64,000 bases of DNA from Acidimicrobiia bacterium (GCA_028284765.1 JANQRA010000007.1:1-64000), one strand, 5' to 3'; positions 24,060 to 33,080 are shown, counted from the first letter of the stretch. Notes: generated by a model from the sequence alone, not told the origin. Program-made: numbers and translations.

Positions 24060-25244
24060 CTATTCGTACTGTAAGGCCACAGTTGGATCCACCGAGGCTG
24101 CCTTGAAAGCAGGCCCGATGCCGGCCACCGCTCCGATGATCGCCGCAGTCCCGAGTGCAAGGATGACTGCCCCGCTCGAGACGATCGGCTCAAGGTCGAG
24201 CCGGTTGGAGACAAAGGTGGCGAGACTGGCGCCAATCGCCAAACCGATCACACCGCCTATGACGCTGAGCACGACGGCTTCCGTGACGAACTGGCTCAGA
24301 ATGTCCCGCCGCTTCGCCCCGACGGCTCGGCGAATCCCTATTTCCCGAGTTCGCTCCATCACCGCGACGAGCATCACGTTGGCGATGCCGATTCCACCCA
24401 CCAGGAGGCTGATGCCGGCGATCGCTGTCACAAGTTGGCTCAATAGCGTCGTTGTCTCGTTGGCAGCATCGATGATCGAGTCGGCGCGAATGATCGTGAA
24501 GTCCGACTCTTCGCCATCAGCCAGTTCGTGTCGCGACCTCATCAGGTCGGTGACTTGATCACTGACCTGGCCAATTGAGCCGTCCCTGGTCGCCACTCTC
24601 AGATAAGACAGGTCCTCCTTGGGTTTGACCAATCGACCCTCGGCCGCACTCAAAGGGATGAGAATCGTCTGATCCGGTTCGACAAAGGTGACAGCCCCTG
24701 CTGGCTCGAGAACACCGATCACGGTGAACCTGTAGCCATCGAGAGCAATCTCCGTTCCAACCGCGTTCTCTGGCTTCAAGTCGAGGTCCTCGGCAGCTCT
24801 AGCGCCCAGGACGGCGACAGGGAGCCGGTACCCGTCGGTGAATTCGGTGAAGAAGGCGCCGGTCGCCAGATCAAACCTCTCGACCTCTTGAAGTGATGGA
24901 GTAGACGCAGTCACGGAGATGAACGAGGTTTCGCCCTGGTTCTGGGCCTGGACCGTCGTGGAGATCACAGGAGCCACGATGGTGTTCGGGAGGTCAGCAA
25001 TAGCCTCGGCGTCCGCACGCGTCAGCGGCTCACCTTCGACTCGGTCGTTCCCCTGGGCCAGGAGCAAAGAGTCAGCACCCAGGCCCGAGAACTGGTCGCC
25101 GACCCATTGCTGGGCCGCGTTTCCCAGAGAGACCAGCGATACCACCGAAGCGATTCCGATCACGATGGCCAGCACCGTCAATGCCGACCTTAAGAGAGAG
25201 GCTCGGAGTCGACTCAAACTCTGGCGAAGACTCTCGACAAGCAC
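24060..25244 (-). CDS. MacB-like ABC permease (FtsX family)
   Basis: This 394-residue protein starts with a GTG immediately after the adaptor stop codon. An N-terminal TM (SALTVLAIVIGIASVVSLVSLGNAAQQWV) is followed by a large extracytoplasmic MacB core domain. Three C-terminal TM helices carry the FtsX motif NVMLVAVMERTREIGIRRAVGAKRRDI. It has no ATPase domain; the matching ATPase is probably the divergent gene at 26410. Such systems export peptides, drugs or lipoproteins. Confidence 0.92.
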   Translation of the reverse strand: MLVESLRQSLSRLRASLLRSALTVLAIVIGIASVVSLVSLGNAAQQWVGDQFSGLGADSLLLAQGNDRVEGEPLTRADAEAIADLPNTIVAPVISTTVQAQNQGETSFISVTASTPSLQEVERFDLATGAFFTEFTDGYRLPVAVLGARAAEDLDLKPENAVGTEIALDGYRFTVIGVLEPAGAVTFVEPDQTILIPLSAAEGRLVKPKEDLSYLRVATRDGSIGQVSDQVTDLMRSRHELADGEESDFTIIRADSIIDAANETTTLLSQLVTAIAGISLLVGGIGIANVMLVAVMERTREIGIRRAVGAKRRDILSQFVTEAVVLSVIGGVIGLAIGASLATFVSNRLDLEPIVSSGAVILALGTAAIIGAVAGIGPAFKAASVDPTVALQYE

Positions 25245-26303
25245 CTACGCCTCCTTCTCGGCAACGACTACCAACTCACCTGCTGCGACGCCGGAGATGA
25301 TGACTGTCTCTGCCGGTGTGACTACTCCGACCTTGATGGTCCGGATCTCCACGTTGCCGTTGGCCAACACTCTCACACTGGGAGCGTTTACCGGTCCGCC
25401 GACTGCGCCAGTTGGCACGACCACAACGTCGCGATGTCGGGTGACGAGAATCTCTGCGTCGCCCCTCATCCCTTCACGCACCCCCTCCCCGAGGTCGCCG
25501 ATGCGTATCTCCACGAGGAAGTTCGAGGTCCCGTCGATCGGTTGGTCCTCGATCTGCGTCACGGTTCCGGACAGGTCTGAATCGGGAAGCCCGTCCAGTC
25601 TGAGAGACACGTCGAGTCCATTCCGAACGTCGGTGATGGCGCCTTGCTCAATACGAGCGACTGCCACGAGATCCCCTTTCTTGCGCATGTGGACGACCGG
25701 TGTTTCGAAGCTGACAACTCCGCCCACATCGACCAGCACCTCGTCAACGATGAAGTCAGAGGGCAGCCAGATGAAGGACGTCGGGTCAAACACCCCGGTC
25801 TGTTTGCGGTCTTCGTCCTTCTGCCACTTCTTGATCGCGTCGCGGAGATCCGAGTCGGCCTTGCCGTCGACCTCTCCGACCTCGTAGCCGGCGGCCACAA
25901 GGTTGTCTTCGAGTGTCCTGATGTCGTCTCCGTCGGAGGTTCTCGATGTGATCTCCCGGTAGAAGGGTGTGCCTCCGACAATGGCGAACACAGGTCGGCC
26001 GTCGATATCCATGAGATGCTCGAGTGCTTCAGGTGCCTCGTCCTTTTCGACCATTAGCTCCGTCACGACTCCAGAGGTGTGGATCACCGGAGTGGCGTCC
26101 TCAGCCGAGCGGTCCTCGATGGTGAAGGAGCCCGTGACGATCTCCTCGACGGTTTCGACAGTGGCTACTTTCGTCTCGAACCGATCCTCTGCCGATGGGG
26201 TGGTTTGGTCTCCGTCCTCCCAGGTGAAGAACAGGAGTAGGAGAGCGACTGCGGCTACGCCGCCGATGATCTTCCAGAGGCGACCGGATCTAGGTGACTT
26301 CAT
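25245..26303 (-). CDS. Membrane-fusion/adaptor protein of a MacAB-like exporter
   Basis: The ATG at complement 26301-26303 follows AAGGA, giving 352 residues; an upstream in-frame start would add 5. It has one N-terminal TM (IIGGVAAVALLLLFFTW) and a peptidoglycan-binding-like helical insert (RTLEDNLVAAGYEVGEVDG...RDAIKKWQKDE). HlyD-type barrel segments follow. The peptidoglycan-binding insert is common in actinobacterial adaptors. It precedes the permease with no gap and would link transporter and cell wall. Confidence 0.9.
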   Translation of the reverse strand: MKSPRSGRLWKIIGGVAAVALLLLFFTWEDGDQTTPSAEDRFETKVATVETVEEIVTGSFTIEDRSAEDATPVIHTSGVVTELMVEKDEAPEALEHLMDIDGRPVFAIVGGTPFYREITSRTSDGDDIRTLEDNLVAAGYEVGEVDGKADSDLRDAIKKWQKDEDRKQTGVFDPTSFIWLPSDFIVDEVLVDVGGVVSFETPVVHMRKKGDLVAVARIEQGAITDVRNGLDVSLRLDGLPDSDLSGTVTQIEDQPIDGTSNFLVEIRIGDLGEGVREGMRGDAEILVTRHRDVVVVPTGAVGGPVNAPSVRVLANGNVEIRTIKVGVVTPAETVIISGVAAGELVVVAEKEA

Positions 26304-26360
26304 TGTTCGTCCTTCCATATGTGGCAGCGCTCAAGGTATGGACGGGGGTCTACGCGGGGC

Positions 26361-26373
26361 GTAAGGGTCTTAC
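26361..26373. promoter_or_regulatory. Short palindrome between the divergent adaptor and ATPase genes
   Basis: GTAAG-GGT-CTTAC lies in the 106-bp gap between divergent efflux genes, followed by another related AAGCCTTAG at 26377. It is a candidate binding site for the neighbouring response regulator, controlling both sides of the exporter. The arms are only 5 bp, so this is tentative. Confidence 0.3.
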
Positions 26374-26409
26374 GAAAGCCTTAGACGACCGGACATAGGT
26401 TCGGCTCTC

Positions 26410-27150
26410 ATGAACACACCCAAGGGAACGTCCACGCTGGAACGGTCGAGAGGCCTCGCCGGAGAACCGATTGTCTCGATTGCTGGGATAACCAAGTCGT
26501 ATCAGACCGGTCCCGTTCTCCTGAAGGTGCTGCAGGGCGTCGATCTCAAAGTCACACCCGGAGAGTGGGTGGCAATCCTCGGACCGAGCGGATCCGGCAA
26601 GTCCACGCTGCTCAACATCCTCGGGCTACTCGACCGGCCAGACAGCGGTACCTACATCATCGATGGCACGTCAGTGACCGATCTCGACGACAACGAGAGA
26701 GCCGAGGCGAGGAACCGCGACATCGGCTTCATATTCCAGCGATTCAATCTGCTGCCTCGCACGTCGGCTCTCGAGAACGTGGCCACACCGCTTGTCTACC
26801 GGAGATTGCCCCGAAAGGAGAGGCTTGATAGGGCAGAGGCTGCCCTGGAGTCGGTGGGGCTGGCCGACCGCGTCTCGCACGACGCAAGCGAGCTGTCAGG
26901 TGGCCAGATTCAACGGGTGGCGATCGCGCGAGCGTTGGTCACCAACCCAAGCTTGCTGCTCGCGGACGAACCGACCGGCAACCTGGACGCCAAGTCGGGT
27001 GCGGAAATCATGGAGCTGTTCCACGAACTGCCGAGACAGGGCAGAACGATCATCATGATCACCCACGACCCTGACATCGCCTCAATGGCTCACCGACAAC
27101 TGAAGCTGGCCGATGGCCGACTCCAGCCCTACACCCGGCCGATCTCATAG
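26410..27150 (+). CDS. ABC transporter ATPase, MacB/LolD type
   Basis: This 246-residue ATPase has Walker A GPSGSGKST, Q-loop FIFQRFNLLPR, signature LSGGQIQRVAIARAL, Walker B LLLADEPTGNLD and switch His in MITHDPD. The family drives FtsX/MacB-type permeases, so it is the natural partner of the divergent permease at 24060. It also lies 16 bp upstream of a six-TM ABC membrane protein. Confidence 0.93.
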   Translation: MNTPKGTSTLERSRGLAGEPIVSIAGITKSYQTGPVLLKVLQGVDLKVTPGEWVAILGPSGSGKSTLLNILGLLDRPDSGTYIIDGTSVTDLDDNERAEARNRDIGFIFQRFNLLPRTSALENVATPLVYRRLPRKERLDRAEAALESVGLADRVSHDASELSGGQIQRVAIARALVTNPSLLLADEPTGNLDAKSGAEIMELFHELPRQGRTIIMITHDPDIASMAHRQLKLADGRLQPYTRPIS

Positions 27151-27166
27151 AACAGGGCGTGTATTG

Positions 27167-28030
27167 ATGGAAGCGACGCAAGCCATTTCGTTGTCGGGCC
27201 TGATTCGACGATTCCGCTGGAGAATCTCCTTGACCTTGATGCTGGTGGTGCTCGAGGCAGGCATCTCGCTCTTGTTCCCGCTGTTCATCGGCCTCTCGGT
27301 CAACGGGCTTCTAGAAGGGAGCTACCAAGGGGTCGTGCTGCTGGCGGTCCTGGGGCTAGCCGCCTTGGTTGTTGGCAGTGCTCGGCGCTTCTACGACACA
27401 CGTACCTATGCGGGAATCTACGAGAAGGTTGCTTCCGAGATGGTTGAACGGGAGCGACACCGGGGGGCAAGCGTCTCCAAGATCACGGCTCGATCGTCTC
27501 TAATGACTGAGTTTGTCGAGTTCCTTGAGAATTCAGTCCCTGAGATCGTGGGCTCCGTTGTTGGAGTGGTCGGGACACTGATCATTCTCTACGGCATCAA
27601 TCTCGGAGTCTTCGCCGCTTCGTTGGGTCTCCTCGTTCTGGTGATTGCCATCTATGTGGTCACAGGTGGTCGCAATTTGCGCCTCAACGCTGGCTACAAC
27701 GACGAGCTCGAACAGCAGGTGGACGCAATTGCGTCGGGCAAGCGGCACGGCATCAATGCTCACTACTCGCGATTGATGCGATGGAACATCCGGCTATCCG
27801 ATCTCGAGACACTGAACTACAGCGCGTTCTTCCTTGGCGTCGTCGCTCTGCTGTTCTACGCGCCGGTTGCCCTGGTTACCAACGGTGTCGAGGCCGGGTT
27901 CGTCATCGCAGCACTCATGTACGTGTTCCAATACATCGAAGGCCTCGTGGCCATGCCGCTCTATATGCAGCAGGTGATTCGGCTCAGAGAGATATCGAGC
28001 AGACTGAACGACCGTTCCGTCCCGATCTAG
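27167..28030 (+). CDS. ABC-type six-transmembrane protein without an ATPase domain
   Basis: The ATG at 27167 gives 287 residues; a TTG one codon upstream is possible. The product is a stand-alone exporter-like TM domain: six helices, with YEKVASEMVERERHR and the EFVEFLENSVPEIVGSVVGV segment. It resembles the 'ABC transporter six-transmembrane' family that lacks the nucleotide-binding half. It directly follows an ABC ATPase of a different subtype, and whether they interact is unknown. A tRNA-Ile gene lies beyond its stop on the other strand. Confidence 0.8.
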   Translation: MEATQAISLSGLIRRFRWRISLTLMLVVLEAGISLLFPLFIGLSVNGLLEGSYQGVVLLAVLGLAALVVGSARRFYDTRTYAGIYEKVASEMVERERHRGASVSKITARSSLMTEFVEFLENSVPEIVGSVVGVVGTLIILYGINLGVFAASLGLLVLVIAIYVVTGGRNLRLNAGYNDELEQQVDAIASGKRHGINAHYSRLMRWNIRLSDLETLNYSAFFLGVVALLFYAPVALVTNGVEAGFVIAALMYVFQYIEGLVAMPLYMQQVIRLREISSRLNDRSVPI

Positions 28031-28076
28031 AGCCCAGTTCCGATAGGGCGAGCGCATTCGATGCCATGAATACGAG

Positions 28077-28151
28077 TGGGCCCACGTGGACTTGAACCAC
28101 GGACCTCATCCTTATCAGGGATGCGCTCTAACCGGGCTGAGCTATGGGCCC
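28077..28151 (-). tRNA. tRNA-Ile (GAT)
   Basis: On the minus strand the 75-nt sequence folds as a cloverleaf. The acceptor is GGGCCCA paired with the 3' TGGGCCC side, the D-arm is GCTC-AGCCCGGTTA-GAGC, and the anticodon stem-loop CCCTGATAAGG carries GAT. The T-arm contains GGTTCAAGTCC. CCA is not encoded. It lies alone between two convergent protein genes. Confidence 0.95.
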
Positions 28152-28209
28152 TTGACTGGTAGCCAAGGCCGAGAATTGTATCCGGATGACGACGCGAGGC
28201 GAAAGTCGT

Positions 28210-29262
28210 CTAGGACTGGGAGGCCATCGATGGCGACTGCGCCGACTCGCCCAGTGGCCGGCGCAGCAATCGCCATATCGCCCACCCCACTCCGGTGGCC
28301 CCCAACAAGACCTGAGAGAAGACGTGCAGCTCGTTGATCGCAGAGAGAGTCGTCAACGAGTACCCGCTGACGAGTGCGTAGGCACCGGCCGCTCCCACTA
28401 CTCCTGGCAAGAGCGCCCATAGATCCGTCGCCCGAACTGAGCCGGCCAGAGCGGCAAAGAACCCAGGAGTTTCGGGCGAGGGCTTCCCGCTCCTTCGCAT
28501 TGCCCACAAAGCAACCGCAACGAGCGCCAGGTAGCGGACGGGCCCGTAGGGGACCGCAAAGAACCCGAGTGCAGCCCAAACCGCGGTGCCTCCCACGATC
28601 ACCCATGTGGACAACCTCGACGGGATCCAGCCGGTGGGCCAAAGTCGATCGAGAAGGAGGTGGGCTACACCCAAAGTGACACCCACGAGGAGGACTGTCA
28701 ACGCGTATTCGCCGGGCGTCGCCGGTCCTAGCCCGACCGGTGAGTCAATCGAGTCTGCATACGCCTCTGGCAGATACGCGAAGCTCGCCCACACTCCGAC
28801 ATAGATGCCGTACAAGGATGCGAGCACCGCAAGCCTCTTCGTTCGTCTCTCGATCAGCAGCTTCCGCACCAAGTAGAAGAGACCGACAAACGAGAGCATC
28901 CCGTGCCACCCGGCGAACATGGCCGGAAAGATCGGGTCTAGTGGCCCGGCTTCGTGGAGGACGTAAACGAGTACGCCTTCCACCGTCCATCCGAAGACCG
29001 CACCGGCAAGGATGACTTGGGGCAGTCCTTGGAACGCCACCCGGCCCAGCCCCCAGATCGCCAAGCCCAGCGCAGCCCCATAGAAGAGGGAGATGACAAC
29101 CGTTTCGGGGAATGCCGGCCCGAACCATTCAGGCGAATGGAACCAGTAGATGCGTTCGGAGTTGAGATGGACCACGAATCCAAGGACGGCCAGGAAGGCG
29201 AGGAAACCAACCGCCCTCGACAGTGGTCGGGGGCCCTCGCTTGTTTGGACTTGTGTACTCAC
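28210..29262 (-). CDS. Polytopic membrane protein of unknown function
   Basis: This 350-residue product has about nine or ten hydrophobic helices evenly spread, with aromatic-rich loops such as YWFHSPEWFGPAFP and GPLDPIFPAMFAGWHGM. The His/Trp-rich loop FAGWHGMLSF recalls membrane proteins of unknown function, but I do not recognise a family. It starts with ATG and stands alone downstream of a PPOX-family gene in divergent orientation. Confidence 0.75.
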   Translation of the reverse strand: MSTQVQTSEGPRPLSRAVGFLAFLAVLGFVVHLNSERIYWFHSPEWFGPAFPETVVISLFYGAALGLAIWGLGRVAFQGLPQVILAGAVFGWTVEGVLVYVLHEAGPLDPIFPAMFAGWHGMLSFVGLFYLVRKLLIERRTKRLAVLASLYGIYVGVWASFAYLPEAYADSIDSPVGLGPATPGEYALTVLLVGVTLGVAHLLLDRLWPTGWIPSRLSTWVIVGGTAVWAALGFFAVPYGPVRYLALVAVALWAMRRSGKPSPETPGFFAALAGSVRATDLWALLPGVVGAAGAYALVSGYSLTTLSAINELHVFSQVLLGATGVGWAIWRLLRRPLGESAQSPSMASQS

Positions 29263-29361
29263 GGTCCCAAGCCAATCGCCCTGCGGCCCTCATCACCAGT
29301 GTTGACCGTCATCCCGCTCCATGACTCGCGTCACATTGCGAAACGGTGCCAGACTTGGCAC

Positions 29362-29871
29362 ATGACTCCTCCAACCGTTGATCGCCCACAGATGCCGGAC
29401 GGATATGGCGTGCCCACGGAAGTCGATGGGCTGCTCGACTGGTCAGACGTCGTTGAGAGACTGGTTTCGTCCGATCAATACTGGATGGCCACAACCCGAC
29501 CCGACGGTCGGCCGCATGTGGTGCCGAGGTGGGGAGTCTGGTTGGACGATCGGTTGTACTACGACGGCTCACCACAGACGCTGCACGTCAAGAATCTCAC
29601 GCGAAATCCAGCGTGCTCATTGCACCTGGAGAGTGGGTGGGAAGTGGTGATCGTCGACGGTGAGTCGAACGCGGCAGTGGCGCCTGGACCGAACCTCGGC
29701 GGACGGATCGCCGAGGCGATGGGGGACAAGTACGGAGCAAAGGGTTATGCACCAGAGCCAGATGCTTGGGACGGCCCTGACACCGGGGGTCTACGGGTAT
29801 TCACACCACACAAGGCAATCGCGTGGTTCGACTTCCCGAAAGATGTGACCCGTTTCCACTTCGATTCATGA
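29362..29871 (+). CDS. PPOX/pyridoxamine 5'-phosphate oxidase-like flavin (F420/FMN) protein
   Basis: The ATG at 29362 gives 169 residues; a longer upstream frame lacks support. The split-barrel pattern is seen in VSSDQYWMATTRPDGRPHVVPRWGVWLDDRLYYDGSP and HVKNLTRNPACSLHLESGWEVVIVDG. Family members bind FMN or F420 and reduce or sense diverse substrates. Its C-terminus overlaps the next gene tail to tail by 6 bp. Confidence 0.82.
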   Translation: MTPPTVDRPQMPDGYGVPTEVDGLLDWSDVVERLVSSDQYWMATTRPDGRPHVVPRWGVWLDDRLYYDGSPQTLHVKNLTRNPACSLHLESGWEVVIVDGESNAAVAPGPNLGGRIAEAMGDKYGAKGYAPEPDAWDGPDTGGLRVFTPHKAIAWFDFPKDVTRFHFDS

Positions 29872-30348
29872 TCTGGGGTCGGGAGTGGAGATCCGCCCGG
29901 CGGCGGCGTGGGCGACTTCGAATGCGTCGACATACGCGTTCCACACCTGTTCCCGGCTGACTCCGCCCGATGCGAGAAACCGCACACCGAAGGAGCTCAT
30001 CCGACTTTGCGTGCCGTCCATGTTTGGAGCAACGCCATAGGCCGTATCGACGAGGGCGGTCCGGAGATCCTCCCTGAGGTCGGTCCATTCAAAGGCAAGG
30101 TCGATGTCAGCAGTCGGAATGGCGTCCTCGACATCGTTCGCTGCCAAATTGAGCTTGTCCACGACAATGCTCATCTGATCTGAGACAGTTTCTTCGTCTT
30201 CGTTGAGAACCGATGCCAGCTGGACGCCAATGACTATCACCCCAACCAGGGCAAACAACATCCCGGTTCGATACGAGTCCACTTCGCCTTGCCTCTGCCC
30301 ATAAGACGGTTCTGCGGCTCTCGCGGTTCCGTGTGACTCGGAGACCAA
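29866..30348 (-). CDS. Hypothetical protein with one membrane segment
   Basis: This 160-residue product has a hydrophilic N-terminus, one TM (about residues 29-46, MLFALVGVIVIGVQLASVL), and a helical acidic C-terminal domain. No family is recognised. It could be monotopic with the C-terminal part outside the cell. It is next to the DrrAB-type genes on the same strand, but separated by 56 bp from them. Confidence 0.55.
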   Translation of the reverse strand: MVSESHGTARAAEPSYGQRQGEVDSYRTGMLFALVGVIVIGVQLASVLNEDEETVSDQMSIVVDKLNLAANDVEDAIPTADIDLAFEWTDLREDLRTALVDTAYGVAPNMDGTQSRMSSFGVRFLASGGVSREQVWNAYVDAFEVAHAAAGRISTPDPRS

Positions 30349-30404
30349 CGTGCAATGACCGTTGCTGAACCACGGTCACTGCACTTTGGTCCGGAGGAGG
30401 ACTG

Positions 30405-31211
30405 TCAGCTGCGCGCCGCGACCTTCCGGTAGCGAGCGATGGCCAGGGGAGCGAAGACGGCGATGAGGACAACCATCCAAATCACGGTGTATAAAACCGG
30501 GTTTTGGAGTGGCCACGCAGTCGGCTCCGGAGTACCAGCCGGGATGTTCCCGAACAGCTCACGAGTGGCTTGTGCCACCGCTGACACCGGGTTCCACTCA
30601 GCGAACACGCGGAGCGCGGTCGGCATGGTGTCGGCTGGGACGAAGGTGTTTGCCAGGAAGGTGAGTGGGAACAGCACCATGATCGAAGCGTTGTTGACCG
30701 CTTCTGGTGCCGGAACCATCAGGCCGACGAGGGCCATCACCCAGGAGATGGAGTAGGCGAAGCCGAGTAGCAGGAGGAATCCCGCCGCCGCTTCGAAGAA
30801 GCTGGTGTTGATTCGCCATCCGACGAGCAGGCCGGCTCCCGCCATCACGGCGAGGGTCAGGACGTTGTAGACCACGTCGCTCGCAGTCCGCCCGAACACC
30901 ACAGCCGATCTCGACATCGGGAGGGATCGGAACCTGTCGATGATCCCCTTCTGCATATCTTCGGCCAACCCTGCTCCTGTGAACGTGGCTCCGAAGACGA
31001 CGTTCATCGCGAACACCCCAGCCACGAGAAACTCGCGGTAGCTGCCGCCGTCAATGTCGATTGCCCCGCCGAACACGTAGGCAAACATCACGATGAGGAT
31101 CACCGGTGTCACCAAGACCGAGATCAGAATCTCCGGAACTCGACGAACCTTGATCATGTTTCGCCGGGCAATGTTGAACCCATCGGCGAATGCGAGTCGA
31201 GTCCGGTTCAT
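30405..31211 (-). CDS. ABC-2 type permease, DrrB-like
   Basis: This 268-residue protein has six TM helices and the daunorubicin-resistance permease pattern: RRVPEILISVLVTPVILIVMFAYVFGGAI, EDMQKGIIDRFRSLPMSRSAVVFGR and FPLTFLANTFVPADTMP. It pairs with the upstream DrrA-like ATPase, sharing one base at the stop/start. Such systems export hydrophobic drugs or lipids. Both genes are read from the TetR-controlled promoter at 32248-32302. Confidence 0.92.
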   Translation of the reverse strand: MNRTRLAFADGFNIARRNMIKVRRVPEILISVLVTPVILIVMFAYVFGGAIDIDGGSYREFLVAGVFAMNVVFGATFTGAGLAEDMQKGIIDRFRSLPMSRSAVVFGRTASDVVYNVLTLAVMAGAGLLVGWRINTSFFEAAAGFLLLLGFAYSISWVMALVGLMVPAPEAVNNASIMVLFPLTFLANTFVPADTMPTALRVFAEWNPVSAVAQATRELFGNIPAGTPEPTAWPLQNPVLYTVIWMVVLIAVFAPLAIARYRKVAARS

Positions 31212-32167
31212 CAGCCCGCCTCCTTCAACTGGTGCGTCTCGGCTTCGGTCAACGAAAGGAACACCTCGTCGAGAGTCGGACGCCTCAGCCCCGCGTCGGA
31301 GAGGTCGATCCCGGCGTCGTCGATGTTCCGAAGGGCAATCGAGAGTGCTCTTGGGCCACCCGACACCGGCGCCGAAAGGACACGTCCTTCAACCACTACT
31401 TCACCGACGGCGACTGACGCCAGTATCCGCTCGGTTTTCTCTCTATCCAGTTCGCTGTCGATTCGGACCTCGATCCGATCGCCCCCGGTCTGCGTCTTCA
31501 GAGTTTCCGCAGTGCCTTGGGCGATCTTGCGACCGCTGTCGATGACAACGATTTCGTCGGCGAGTTGCTCCGCCTCCTCCATGTATTGGGTGGTCAGGAG
31601 CAAGGTCGTCCCATTGGCGACCAGCTCCCTGATGACGTCCCAGAGGTCGTTGCGGCTTCGTGGATCGAGTCCGGTCGTCGGTTCGTCGAGAAACAGGACC
31701 CTCGGTTTGGCGACTAGCGCTCCTGCCAGGTCGAGACGTCGTCTCATCCCACCCGAGTAGCCACCGACTGGCCGGCTGCCAGCCTCGGTGAGATGAAACC
31801 TCTCGAGCAACTCGTTGGCCCGGACTCGAGCGGCCTTGTTGCCGAGGTGATAGAGACGACCGATCAAGTCGAGATTCTCGAATCCTGTCAGATGCTCGTC
31901 GACAGCCGCATATTGCCCGGAGAGACCGATGATGCTTCGAACGCGTGAAGGCTCTTCGGCAACGTCGATCCCAGCAATGCTCACCGAGCCCGCGTCTGCG
32001 CGGAGGAGGGTGGTCATGATCGAGACGGCTGTCGTCTTCCCGGCTCCATTGGGTCCGAGAACCCCGAGTACCGAACCCTCCGCCACATCGAGGTCCAAAC
32101 CGGTCAAGGCGCGGACATCCCCGTAGCTCTTCTCGAGGCCCCGCACCGAGATCATCTGAAGAGCCAT
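31211..32167 (-). CDS. ABC transporter ATPase, DrrA-like
   Basis: This 318-residue ATPase has Walker A GPNGAGKTT, Q-loop SGQYAAVDEHLTG, signature YSGGMRRRLDLAGAL, Walker B VLFLDEPTTGLDPRS and switch TTQYMEEAEQLAD. A C-terminal DrrA regulatory extension of about 90 residues is present, and AVDEHLTG is typical of drug exporters. The ATG at 32167 has no good Shine-Dalgarno sequence. It lies inside a short upstream reading frame that does have one, suggesting coupled translation. Confidence 0.92.
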   Translation of the reverse strand: MALQMISVRGLEKSYGDVRALTGLDLDVAEGSVLGVLGPNGAGKTTAVSIMTTLLRADAGSVSIAGIDVAEEPSRVRSIIGLSGQYAAVDEHLTGFENLDLIGRLYHLGNKAARVRANELLERFHLTEAGSRPVGGYSGGMRRRLDLAGALVAKPRVLFLDEPTTGLDPRSRNDLWDVIRELVANGTTLLLTTQYMEEAEQLADEIVVIDSGRKIAQGTAETLKTQTGGDRIEVRIDSELDREKTERILASVAVGEVVVEGRVLSAPVSGGPRALSIALRNIDDAGIDLSDAGLRRPTLDEVFLSLTEAETHQLKEAG

Positions 32168-32229
32168 GCGGGTGGTGCCTTGACGAAGTCGTCGATGCGG
32201 GCGTTGCCCAGCGCCGTTGTGTAGTTCAT
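32152..32229 (-). CDS. 25-residue leader peptide overlapping the drrA-like start
   Basis: The ATG at complement 32227-32229 follows an excellent AAGGAG at 6 bp. It encodes 25 residues (MNYTTALGNARIDDFV, then KAPPAWLFR) and stops at complement 32152-32154, overlapping the first 16 bases of the ATPase gene in another frame. Since the ATPase start lacks its own ribosome site, ribosomes finishing this peptide could reinitiate there. Expression is inferred from sequence only. Confidence 0.5.
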   Translation of the reverse strand: MNYTTALGNARIDDFVKAPPAWLFR

Positions 32230-32247
32230 ATTCACTCCTTGATTACC

Positions 32248-32302
32248 ATACAGCGTAAGTTGTACGGCGTAAGGTATACAACATACAGCGTAAGGCTGTC
32301 AA
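32248..32302 (-). promoter_or_regulatory. TetR-controlled promoter of the DrrAB-type operon with three half-site repeats
   Basis: On the minus strand: -35 TTGACA (32297-32302), an 18-bp spacer containing CTTACGCTGTAT, and -10 TATACC (32273-32278), whose downstream edge runs into CTTACGCCGTAC. A third copy, CTTACGCTGTAT, is at 32248-32259. The three copies start at plus positions 32248, 32262 and 32283. The same motifs recur in the promoter of the dehydrogenase at 33188, with the TetR gene between the two. Confidence 0.75.
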
Positions 32303-32375
32303 GGGGAGAGTTGAACTGGAGCTGATTTCAGCCGAATATGGCGATATGAACCCCGGGTTTCGGGACAGGGCGGGG

Positions 32376-33080
32376 TTAGGTGGTAGGGAGGGCCTGGCGG
32401 CGCGCTTCGAGGCCGTCGAGGATGATGTCGAGAGCGAATCGGAACTCGGTTTCGTCATCGCACCAGCCGACCGTGTCTTCCGGATCGTCGTGTTGGATCA
32501 CTTCCATCATGCCCACGATGTAAGGGAGATGCTCGATGAGCTCCTCAAGGTCTTGCTCGACCTCTTGTTCTTGTCCTGGCTCCGGCTCGAAGAGTTCCTG
32601 GCTGAAGCCGAGTGCGCGGCTGCCCAGGGCATGCATCGCGTGGTGGCCAAGGTCGTAGTCGAATCCACCTTCGATCATCACACCGAGAAGTCCGTGCATG
32701 TAGAACATGACGGTGGGAGCGATGATCGTTCGGCTCTCGATCACCTCAGGAGCCCATTTGTGACGCATGATCACAGCCCGTGCCCCAAGGATCCGTCGAC
32801 GGATCTCTGCCTGCCAGTCATCGACCTTCTCCGGGACTTCGAATCCGCCAATCTCTTCACCGATCTCGGCAACGATGGCGTCGACCACTCCGTCGAAGAT
32901 GGCCTCCTTGTTGGCGACGTGGTAGTAGAGCGACATGGCTTCGACACCGAGGTGTTCGGCCAGCCCGCGCATGGTCAAGGCTTCGATGCCACCTTCATCG
33001 GCGACTTCAATCGCGGCGGCGAGTACCCGCTCTCGACTGAGCGGCTCGCGTTTCGGTTGTGACTTCGTCTTGGTGACCAT
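32376..33080 (-). CDS. TetR-family regulator of the DrrAB/dehydrogenase locus
   Basis: The ATG at complement 33078-33080 gives 234 residues; an upstream start would place the N-terminus across the operator region. The HTH is typical (LSRERVLAAAIEVADEGGIEALTMRGLAEHLGVEAMSLYYHVANKEAIFDGVVD) and the C-terminal domain is of the tetracycline-repressor type. Its own start is preceded by a related half-site GTACAAGGTAAG (33102-33113). It likely represses the flanking exporter and dehydrogenase, with a hydrophobic ligand as inducer (inference). Confidence 0.9.
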   Translation of the reverse strand: MVTKTKSQPKREPLSRERVLAAAIEVADEGGIEALTMRGLAEHLGVEAMSLYYHVANKEAIFDGVVDAIVAEIGEEIGGFEVPEKVDDWQAEIRRRILGARAVIMRHKWAPEVIESRTIIAPTVMFYMHGLLGVMIEGGFDYDLGHHAMHALGSRALGFSQELFEPEPGQEQEVEQDLEELIEHLPYIVGMMEVIQHDDPEDTVGWCDDETEFRFALDIILDGLEARRQALPTT

